DNA of 64,000 nucleotides from Kistimonas asteriae. Its GTDB lineage: Bacteria; Pseudomonadota; Gammaproteobacteria; Pseudomonadales; Endozoicomonadaceae. Positions 57,516 through 64,000 of the stretch are shown here, piece after piece. Where the stretch lies: the NCBI RefSeq assembly GCF_018263925.1, contig NZ_JAEVHF010000005.1:186001-250000 (forward strand), read 5' to 3'. The position numbers and the translations under genes are program-made. The notes under the pieces were generated by a model. The model did no database searches. It was given only the letters and a program-made list of their open reading frames with translations, and was not told the origin of the DNA. Position 1 is the stretch's first letter. Each line of letters begins with the position of its first letter.

Positions 57516-57912
57516 CACTGTCACCGGTCTTTCCTTCAATGGAGTCCCAGGCTACCTTGATCTCCAGCATAAGACGCTGGACTTCCTCCAGCTTCTCCAT
57601 GGAGCACTCCTGGTTAGCAGCGATCAACTGCCGAATGCAGTAGTTGTAAAGGGCCCTCAGGTTGCCGGCCAGCTCTCCGCCTTTTTCTTCATCGATGGCC
57701 TCATCCAGCGCCAGCAGAATCTCAATGGCATGAGTGATGGATTTACCCTTCTCACTCATCTGCTTTCGTTCCAGGAACCCCTTGGCCTTCTGCAGCGTCA
57801 TCATCAGGTTGGCAAACAGCAGCTGAATCAACCGGTGCGGGTCGGCTGTCAGAGCCTGGGCCTGGTTCTGTGCGGCGCGATATGCGTTGAGTCCTGCCGT
57901 ATCATTCGGCAT
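57496..57912 (-). CDS. fliS: Flagellin export chaperone FliS/LafC
   Basis: A 138-residue helical chaperone. LTADPHRLIQLLFANLMMTLQKAKGFLERKQMSEKGKSITHAIEILLALDEAID and NLRALYNYCIRQLIAANQ are FliS motifs. It keeps flagellin unpolymerised in the cytoplasm and lies between fliD and fliT. Confidence 0.92.
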   Translation of the reverse strand: MPNDTAGLNAYRAAQNQAQALTADPHRLIQLLFANLMMTLQKAKGFLERKQMSEKGKSITHAIEILLALDEAIDEEKGGELAGNLRALYNYCIRQLIAANQECSMEKLEEVQRLMLEIKVAWDSIEGKTGDSDAAATQ

Positions 57913-57952
57913 AAAGGGCTCCTCCTTGTGGAAACCGATCGACTACGTCGTA

Positions 57953-59332
57953 TTAATTATTACTGTTGTTATTGTTGGTATTATTCAAACTACTCAGCGC
58001 CTGCGTCAGATAGGACGCTGAACTATTGAATTGTCCCATCGCCTCTTCCATCGCAAGGAACTGGTCTACCCAATAGCTGCGAACCTTTTCCATCTGAGCA
58101 TCCAGCTCCAGAGTTTCGGCATCAATATCCCGCAGATCATCTTCCAGGCGATCCATGCGCTGCTTGATTAGGCCAGACGAGCTGTCATAGTTATCCAGCG
58201 TTTCCGACAGTGTCGACATCAGGCCGTTGTCGCCAGTAAAAAAGCTCTCAAGCTGGCTGAAATGGGTAGAGACGCCTGCGCTGAATTTACTTTCATCAAT
58301 TTCGAGGGTGCCGGTTTGGGTGGTGATAATCCCCAGCTGGGCAAGACTCAGGGTATCGGAGCCCACGGTATAGGAGTCCCCTACTGCACTGCGCAATATG
58401 CCGGATAAAATCCGGGTCTGGGAGTCACCATGCAGCGCTGCTGCGCCGGCATCCTGGGAATAGCTGGTCACACTGTTTCGGGTAGTAACGAGGTCATTGT
58501 ACGCAGCGACAAACCGCCGAATCGCATTGGAGGCCGCAGACTCATCCTCGAAAACAGTCACCGATACCGGTGTTGCGCTGACGGATTTCAGTTCGAGGGT
58601 TACACCATCGATAAGGTCTTCAATGGTGTTATCGCCATGGGTCACCTGAATGCTGTTCGGGTTGGCGGGATCGCCTATGGTGACTTCCGCATCAGCGGCA
58701 GTCTGCAAATCGCTTAACCCTGTCGTAATTGTCTGATCACCACCACCGATAGTCAGGCCGGTAATATCGATGGTCACGGTATTGGCCACACCGGTGTTAT
58801 CCCCGGTAATCAGGAGTCGCTGCTGACTGCCACTATTAATCAATGCCGCACTGATACCGGGATTATTGTCTGCATTATTGATAGCATCACGAATACCCTC
58901 CAGCGTGTTATTGCTGCTATCGAGGGTGAGATCAAGGTCTTCACCACCGACGGAGAGCTTGAGTGTTCCGGTACCAAAGGTATCGGTACTGTTGAAGTCA
59001 GCGGTCGCCATCTGGTGATTAGTGGCCAGCGCTGAAACCGTGAAGGTATAGCTGCCGGTAGCGGATGATGCAGAAGGCGTAACCCCCAGTACATCAGTAT
59101 CGCTGACCGTTGCCCTGCGCTTGACCAGAGAGCTGCCATCCGAAAGATCGGAGACAACCGTATCAAAAGCATTGAGGGCGCCCTGTAACTGCCCCAGAGC
59201 AGATAACTCGAAGGTATCGACATTTTTCTGGCGCTGCAGCTGGGTTTCTTTCGGTAACCGCTGAACTTGCACCAGTGTGTCAATCAATGTCTGGGTATCC
59301 AGACCTGAATTGATGCCATTAAGGGTAAACAT
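57953..59332 (-). CDS. fliD: Filament cap protein FliD/LafB
   Basis: A 459-residue cap protein. The N-terminus LNGINSGLDTQTLIDTLVQVQRLPKETQLQRQKNVDTFELSALGQLQGAL and C-terminus SYWVDQFLAMEEAMGQFNSSASYLTQALSSL are typical. The body is Thr/Ser/Asn-rich with the ATGSYTFTVSALATNHQ block. It heads the fliDST-fliK-fliL-fliA-motAB operon. Confidence 0.95.
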   Translation of the reverse strand: MFTLNGINSGLDTQTLIDTLVQVQRLPKETQLQRQKNVDTFELSALGQLQGALNAFDTVVSDLSDGSSLVKRRATVSDTDVLGVTPSASSATGSYTFTVSALATNHQMATADFNSTDTFGTGTLKLSVGGEDLDLTLDSSNNTLEGIRDAINNADNNPGISAALINSGSQQRLLITGDNTGVANTVTIDITGLTIGGGDQTITTGLSDLQTAADAEVTIGDPANPNSIQVTHGDNTIEDLIDGVTLELKSVSATPVSVTVFEDESAASNAIRRFVAAYNDLVTTRNSVTSYSQDAGAAALHGDSQTRILSGILRSAVGDSYTVGSDTLSLAQLGIITTQTGTLEIDESKFSAGVSTHFSQLESFFTGDNGLMSTLSETLDNYDSSSGLIKQRMDRLEDDLRDIDAETLELDAQMEKVRSYWVDQFLAMEEAMGQFNSSASYLTQALSSLNNTNNNNSNN

Positions 59333-59376
59333 GGCCTTCCCTGACCTCTAACTTCAATACCGCACTGATAAAAAAC

Positions 59377-59407
59377 TATAGGCAAGAGAACGTGCCCCTT
59401 GCCTATA
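59377..59407 (-). terminator. Terminator after the flagellin gene
   Basis: A perfect 10-bp stem (TATAGGCAAG / CTTGCCTATA) followed on the minus strand by GTTTTTTATC lies 23 bases after the flagellin stop. It allows high flagellin expression apart from the downstream fliD operon. Confidence 0.82.
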
Positions 59408-59429
59408 TTTTTGTCGACCAGATTCGGAT

Positions 59430-60563
59430 TTACTGAAGCAGTGAAAGTACGCTCTGTGTCTGGGCGTTAGCCTGTGACAACATCGCTGTACCGGCCTGCT
59501 GCATTACCTGGTACTTGGCCAGATTGGCTGTTTCCACGGCAAAATCCGCATCCATGATCCGGCTTCTGGAAGCAGAAACGTTCTCACGGATGTTGCTCAG
59601 GTTGGAAATGGTGGTGCTCAGACGGTTCTGAACCGCACCAAGATCCGCTCGCTGGTCATCCACGTCAGCAATCGCCGCATCAACGATGGCAACAGCCTGC
59701 TGAGCACCACTGGCAGTGGATATATCTACCTTGGATACGTCCTCGGCCGTAAAGGCTTCGGAAGCAACACCGGTACTTGCCGTCGTATGCGCTGCCATCA
59801 CGCCCGCAGCAACATCACCCGTAACAACGATGTTATTACCTTCAGTAATAACCTGCAGCCCCGTTGCATTCGTCGATGCCGCCAAAGCCGTTCTGATTTT
59901 ATCGGCTAAGGTATCGATCGTATCGGACGCGGCAACATACGCTACAGAGAATTCTTCATTCGCAGCAGCACCTGCACCATCAGAGTCATAACCAAAGGCA
60001 ACCGTTTCAGTATCCGCAATACCGGTTGTGTCAAATACAGCCATACCACGCTTACCGAGATCAGAAGAACCCGCTGCTGACATGACGATATCCAGTGTTT
60101 CACCGGCATTTGCACCGATCTGGAACTGCTGGGTACCGTAAGTGCCATCCAGCAGAACCTGTCCACCGAAGGTGGTGGTTTCAGATATACGCGTCATCTC
60201 TGACTGCAGTGCTGTCACCTCTTTCTGCAAGGCTGCACGGTCAGCGTTAGAGTTAGAGCCGTTGGCTGACTGGAGAGACAGTTCCCGGATCCGCTGAAGG
60301 ATGTTGGTCGTTTCCTGCAGCGCACCTTCCGCAGTCTGCGCCAGGGAGATCCCGTTGTTGGCGTTGGAAATGGCGACTGTCAGTCCCTTGGCCTGTGAAT
60401 TCAAACGGTTGGATATCTGCAGACCTGCTGCATCGTCCGCCGCACTGTTGATTTTCAACCCGGAGGACAGACGCTGCATCGCCGTCTTCAGGCCATCCGA
60501 TGTCGCCATCAGGTTACGCTGGGCGTTCATCGAATAAACGTTGGTATTTACTGTAAAGCTCAT
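59430..60563 (-). CDS. lafA: Flagellin
   Basis: A 377-residue filament subunit. The start [54 protein letters not shown] and the end [44 protein letters not shown] are the conserved D0/D1 helices. The exposed middle (about residues 170-300) is unlike enteric flagellin. The ATG at 60563 has GGAG upstream. It is larger than the roughly 280-residue LafA of Vibrio. Only one flagellin gene is in the window. Confidence 0.95.
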   Translation of the reverse strand: MSFTVNTNVYSMNAQRNLMATSDGLKTAMQRLSSGLKINSAADDAAGLQISNRLNSQAKGLTVAISNANNGISLAQTAEGALQETTNILQRIRELSLQSANGSNSNADRAALQKEVTALQSEMTRISETTTFGGQVLLDGTYGTQQFQIGANAGETLDIVMSAAGSSDLGKRGMAVFDTTGIADTETVAFGYDSDGAGAAANEEFSVAYVAASDTIDTLADKIRTALAASTNATGLQVITEGNNIVVTGDVAAGVMAAHTTASTGVASEAFTAEDVSKVDISTASGAQQAVAIVDAAIADVDDQRADLGAVQNRLSTTISNLSNIRENVSASRSRIMDADFAVETANLAKYQVMQQAGTAMLSQANAQTQSVLSLLQ

Positions 60564-60661
60564 GTGTCTATGTCTCCATCTAATGGACTTACTTCCGATG
60601 GACTGCTCCCACAAGAAAGCAGCTTTGTCCCCCAGACCGGTTTTCACGGCCCGTCACTTAC

Positions 60662-60690
60662 TTACTCGGAAAAAAATTCCAGAAACTTAA
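60662..60690 (-). promoter_or_regulatory. Probable sigma-28 promoter of flagellin
   Basis: Minus strand TTAAGTTT (-35) and CCGAGTAA (-10) are separated by 13 bases, close to the FliA consensus TAAAGTTT-N11-GCCGATAA but with one-base spacing difference and an extra G in the -10. It implies a leader of about 90 bases. Confidence 0.5.
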
Positions 60691-60840
60691 ATGGAGCACA
60701 GGCATTTTTTTATTTTTAAAATCAGTCAGTTAAAACGTCAGGCAAATGGCTTTTCCAGCAATATTTCCAATAAACCGTTGTTCACTGTCATTTAATGGTG
60801 GTCTTTTCTACATTGAATAAATGGGAATGCGATAAAAAGG

Positions 60841-60856
60841 CGGCGTGAAGTCAGCA
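60841..60856 (+). promoter_or_regulatory. Weak sigma-54-like element before fliQ
   Basis: CGGCGTGAAGTCAGCA keeps the GG and GC 10 bases apart but matches only about six of 11 defined consensus positions. It is 64 bases upstream of the fliQ start. Confidence 0.3.
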
Positions 60857-60920
60857 ATCGAAATAAACAACATTTCCCACCTATATAAAGGAAGCAACAA
60901 GTGATCAGGAAGGTCTTCAC

Positions 60921-61190
60921 ATGACACCGGAAATGGTTGTTGACCTGTTCAGGGACGCGCTTTACCAGATCGTGATTTTCGTTTCGGTCATTATTCTGCC
61001 CAGTCTACTGGTCGGCTTGCTGGTGAGTATCTTTCAGGCCGCGACACAGATTAATGAACAAACCCTGAGTTTTCTGCCGCGTCTGCTGGTCACCCTGATT
61101 ACCGTTGCCTTTGCCGGCCACTGGCTGCTGCGGGAGTTCATGGAACTCTTCCGCCGGTTTTATGACATTATTCCAGAGATGATTTTCTGA
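60921..61190 (+). CDS. fliQ: Flagellar export gate protein FliQ
   Basis: An 89-residue, two-helix membrane protein (MTPEMVVDLFRDALYQIVIFVSVIILPSLLVGLLVSIFQAATQINEQTLSFLPRLL), the standard FliQ form. It is one base from fliR. FliP, its usual upstream partner, is absent here. Confidence 0.95.
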   Translation: MTPEMVVDLFRDALYQIVIFVSVIILPSLLVGLLVSIFQAATQINEQTLSFLPRLLVTLITVAFAGHWLLREFMELFRRFYDIIPEMIF

Positions 61191-61191
61191 C

Positions 61192-61968
61192 ATGGAACTG
61201 ACCACGGCACAGATCACCGCCTGGCTCGGTCAGTTCCTCTGGCCGCTGTTCCGTATTGGCGCCCTGCTCATGGTGATGCCGCTGATTGGCTCAGCGATGG
61301 TACCGATGCGTATTCGTCTGGTACTCGCACTGGCCATCAGCTTTCTTATTGCGCCGTTATTGCCCGCCATGCCCATGGTGGATCCCCTGTCTGGCGACAG
61401 CCTCCTTATTCTGTTGCAGCAATTATTGATCGGCTTTATGGGCGGTATGTTGCTGCACATCTATTACGCCATTTTCGCCATGACCGGCCAGATGGTCTCG
61501 CTGCAGATGGGTCTGGGTATGGCGATGATGTACGATCCCATCAATGGCGTCAGCATCCCTATCATCGGTCAGGTCTTCCAGATACTCACCAGCCTGATGT
61601 TTCTTGCCATGAATGGCCACCTGGTGGTGATTAATGTGCTGGTTCACAGCTTCGAGACCCTGCCGGTTGCCCCCATCGGCGCTGACATGCTGGATCTCAA
61701 TACTCTGACCCGCCTGATGAGCTGGGCTACGGGCGCCGCCCTGATCATTGCCCTGCCAGCCATCACCTCCATGCTGCTGGTGAATATTTCCTTTGGTGTC
61801 ATGAACCGGGCAGCACCACAGCTCAATGTGTTCTCCCTCGGTTTTCCCATGAGCATGATGGCCGGCGTACTGGTCCTCATGATCACGGTGTCTGGTATCG
61901 CCGGCCTCTACCTTGAGCTCACCGGTGAGGCGCTGGAAGCCCTTGACGTTCTCCTGCGAGGTGGCTGA
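61192..61968 (+). CDS. fliR: Flagellar export gate protein FliR
   Basis: A 258-residue membrane protein (FLWPLFRIGALLMVMPLIGSAMVPMRIRLVLALAISFLIAPLLP; LNVFSLGFPMSMMAGVLVLMITVSGI), typical of FliR. It overlaps flhB by one base (TGATG). Confidence 0.95.
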   Translation: MELTTAQITAWLGQFLWPLFRIGALLMVMPLIGSAMVPMRIRLVLALAISFLIAPLLPAMPMVDPLSGDSLLILLQQLLIGFMGGMLLHIYYAIFAMTGQMVSLQMGLGMAMMYDPINGVSIPIIGQVFQILTSLMFLAMNGHLVVINVLVHSFETLPVAPIGADMLDLNTLTRLMSWATGAALIIALPAITSMLLVNISFGVMNRAAPQLNVFSLGFPMSMMAGVLVLMITVSGIAGLYLELTGEALEALDVLLRGG

Positions 61969-63140
61969 TGGCAGAGAATGAAGACAGCGGTCAGGAGCGT
62001 AGTGAAGAGCCCTCGGAGAAACGCCTTAAAGACGCACGCGACAAAGGCGAAGCTCCCCGCTCACGAGAACTGGTCACGGTCGGCTTGTTCCTGGGCAGTT
62101 GTGTCGCCCTGCTGGTGTTCAGTGACCAGATCAGTCAGCGTTTCCTGGCCGTCTTTGCTGAGAACTTTTCCGTTGACCGTGCCAGCCTGCTGGATACCGG
62201 CGCCATGTCCGCCCGGCTGAAAGACAGCTTCATCACGATATTCGGCACCCTGTTACCCGTTTTCGGTCTGATGATACTGGCCATTATTGCCAGCTCACTT
62301 GGCCTGGGAGGCTGGCTATTCTCCGCCAAGCCCTTACAGCCACAGTTATCAAGAATGAGCATCCTCAAGGGATTAAAGCGGATGTTTTCACGCCGTTCTA
62401 TCGTTGAACTCATTAAATCCATTCTGAAAGTGATGCTGGTGACCGGAGCCCTTTATCTGATCATCAACAATGTCATGAAAGATATCCTGACGTTAAGCAT
62501 GAAGCCCGTCGCCATGGCTATCCGTGAAAGTCTTAGCATCGTGACCTGGAGTCTGTTGGGCTTTGCCGCCGCACTGGCGGTTATTGCCATTATTGATGTG
62601 CCTTTCCAGGTCAGCGAATACCGCCGCAAGTTGAAAATGACCCGGCAGGAACTAAAAGATGAAAGCAAGGAAACGGAAGGGCGCCCAGAAGTCAAAAGTC
62701 GTGTACGTGACCTGCAACAGGAAGTGGCCACACGCCGGATGATGCAGGAGGTTCCCGAAGCCGATGTCATCATAACCAACCCGACCCACTTTGCCGTCGC
62801 GTTGAAATACGACAAGACACGTTCAGAGGCCCCCTTCGTCGTGGCCAAAGGTGTCGATGAAATCGCCCAAACGATTATTGAGGCGGCGCAGCTACACAAA
62901 CGCCCCGTTGTCCGCACCCCGGCCCTGACCCGTGCAATTTATTACACAACAAAGATCAATCAGGAAGTGGCCTCGGACCTTTACCATGCTGTCGCCCAGA
63001 TTCTTGCGTATGTCTATCGTCTGCGGGAATTTAAGGCCGGACGGGGACAGGAGCCGACACCATTACCGAACAACTTTGACTTACCAGAACATTTCCAGCA
63101 ATACGCCAACCGGGGAATAGCCGGTAGTGAAAACGACTAA
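61968..63140 (+). CDS. flhB: Flagellar export switch protein FlhB
   Basis: A 390-residue protein. The N-terminus (GQERSEEPSEKRLKDARDKGEAPRSRELVTV) precedes four helices. The self-cleaving NPTH motif is in DVIITNPTHFAVALKYD, and the C-terminal domain continues to PLPNNFDLPEH. It switches export specificity with FliK. Confidence 0.96.
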   Translation: MAENEDSGQERSEEPSEKRLKDARDKGEAPRSRELVTVGLFLGSCVALLVFSDQISQRFLAVFAENFSVDRASLLDTGAMSARLKDSFITIFGTLLPVFGLMILAIIASSLGLGGWLFSAKPLQPQLSRMSILKGLKRMFSRRSIVELIKSILKVMLVTGALYLIINNVMKDILTLSMKPVAMAIRESLSIVTWSLLGFAAALAVIAIIDVPFQVSEYRRKLKMTRQELKDESKETEGRPEVKSRVRDLQQEVATRRMMQEVPEADVIITNPTHFAVALKYDKTRSEAPFVVAKGVDEIAQTIIEAAQLHKRPVVRTPALTRAIYYTTKINQEVASDLYHAVAQILAYVYRLREFKAGRGQEPTPLPNNFDLPEHFQQYANRGIAGSEND

Positions 63141-63157
63141 AGGATTGATGCATTACC

Positions 63158-64000
63158 ATGAACAAGGGATTAGGTAATCTTCTGACACTACAGCAGCTGC
63201 TAAAACTGGGAAAAGCGCAAATCGCGATTCCGTTAGCCGTGCTGGTGCTGATGGCAATGGTCACACTACCAGTGCCGCCTATCCTGCTGGATATGCTGTT
63301 TACCTTTAACATTGCCTTGTCATTACTGGTATTGCTGGTCAGCATCTATGCCTTAAGGCCACTGGACTTTGCGGTATTTCCAACCATCCTGCTGGTTGCC
63401 ACATTGATGCGACTGGCGCTCAACGTAGCATCCACAAGGGTCGTTTTGCTGAAGGGGCACCAGGGCGGCGATGCGGCCGGTAAAGTGATCCAGTCATTTG
63501 GTGAAGTAGTTGTTGGCAACAATTACGTAGTCGGTATGGTGGTGTTTGCCATTCTGGTCATTATCAACTTTGTTGTTGTAACCAAAGGCGCTGGACGTAT
63601 ATCTGAAGTATCCGCCCGTTTCACGTTGGATGCATTACCCGGCAAACAGATGGCAATTGACGCTGATCTTAACGCCGGTCTCATTGATCAGAAGCAGGCG
63701 CTGGAGCGCCGGAGCCTGGTGACTCGCGAAGCAGACTTTTACGGTTCCATGGACGGTGCCAGCAAGTTCGTTCGTGGTGACGCCATGGCGGGCTTGCTGA
63801 TTCTGGCCATCAACATTATCGGTGGCCTGCTGATCGGCACCCTGAAACACGATCTCAGTTTCAGTGATGCGTTCACCATCTTTGCCCTGCTGACCATTGG
63901 TGATGGTCTGGTGGCACAAATTCCTTCCCTCTTACTCTCAACGGCTGCGGCGATTATTGTTACCCGTGTCTCCGAATCTGCCGATGTCAGCGAGCAGATC
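63158..64000 (+). CDS. flhA: Flagellar export protein FlhA (3' truncated by window)
   Basis: The first 281 residues of FlhA, open to the window end. Helices follow a short cytoplasmic start. The conserved FHIPEP block is clear: RPLDFAVFPTILLVATLMRLALNVASTR, VVTKGAGRISEVSARFTLDALPGKQMAIDADLNAGLI and ASKFVRGDAMAGLLI. It begins 17 bases after flhB. FlhA is the main export-gate subunit and docking platform for chaperones. Confidence 0.97.
   Translation, partial: MNKGLGNLLTLQQLLKLGKAQIAIPLAVLVLMAMVTLPVPPILLDMLFTFNIALSLLVLLVSIYALRPLDFAVFPTILLVATLMRLALNVASTRVVLLKGHQGGDAAGKVIQSFGEVVVGNNYVVGMVVFAILVIINFVVVTKGAGRISEVSARFTLDALPGKQMAIDADLNAGLIDQKQALERRSLVTREADFYGSMDGASKFVRGDAMAGLLILAINIIGGLLIGTLKHDLSFSDAFTIFALLTIGDGLVAQIPSLLLSTAAAIIVTRVSESADVSEQI

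Larger units (their letters stand above)
60564..60920. other. Divergent intergenic region, flagellin / fliQ
   Basis: About 357 A+T-rich bases without a supported gene. It carries the probable sigma-28 promoter of flagellin and a weak sigma-54-like element facing fliQ. In other lateral clusters fliMNP would be expected before fliQ; none is here. Confidence 0.6.

Overview
The window looks like chromosomal DNA of a motile, heterotrophic, Gram-negative gammaproteobacterium, probably marine and close to the Oceanospirillales. The evidence is moderate GC with proteobacterial gene style, MotY and a LafK-type regulator, outer-membrane barrel proteins, periplasmic multihaem cytochromes and a sulfatase. 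The species cannot be named from the sequence. No rRNA, tRNA, CRISPR array, insertion sequence or prophage was recognised.

Region 1 (1-8816) is mixed metabolism and envelope: the 3' part of a saccharopine-dehydrogenase-like reductase, a secreted protein with an acidic tandem repeat, a short-chain dehydrogenase, and a large exported octahaem cytochrome c with HEAT and TPR repeats. Convergent to these lies a four-gene operon of three HupE/UreJ-type membrane proteins and a membrane-anchored PpiC-like protein, with no hydrogenase or urease beside it.

Region 2 (9147-24547) is an unusual envelope cluster: a membrane-bound AraC regulator, two tandem PQQ-type beta-propeller paralogues, two divergent DUF3604 (PHP-like) paralogues, a DUF1302 outer-membrane barrel, a DUF1329 protein and an arylsulfatase. 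It reads as a system that imports or processes a hydrophobic, possibly sulfated compound. It is the best candidate here for an undescribed system. An A+T-richer singleton with an NMN-adenylyltransferase-like fold follows (24724-25734).

Region 3 (25753-32446) groups four glycolytic genes (pfkA, pyk, gap, eno) on the minus strand with a divergent GntR/UTRA regulator. A recurring element, CARTGGTATT, occurs in the gap, eno and gntR upstream regions and suggests a local glycolytic regulon.

Region 4 (32672-64000) is a nearly complete flagellar cluster resembling the lateral (Laf/Flag-2) type: motY, lafK, fliEFGHIJ; convergent flgMN and flgBCDEFGHIJKL; flgA; then motAB (lafTU), fliA (lafS), fliL, fliK, fliT, fliS, fliD and flagellin; and divergently fliQR, flhB and the start of flhA. 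It has a good sigma-54 promoter before flgB and a probable sigma-28 promoter before the flagellin gene. fliM, fliN, fliO and fliP are not in the window. The layout fits a LafK/sigma-54 to FliA/sigma-28 cascade with FlgM as anti-sigma factor.
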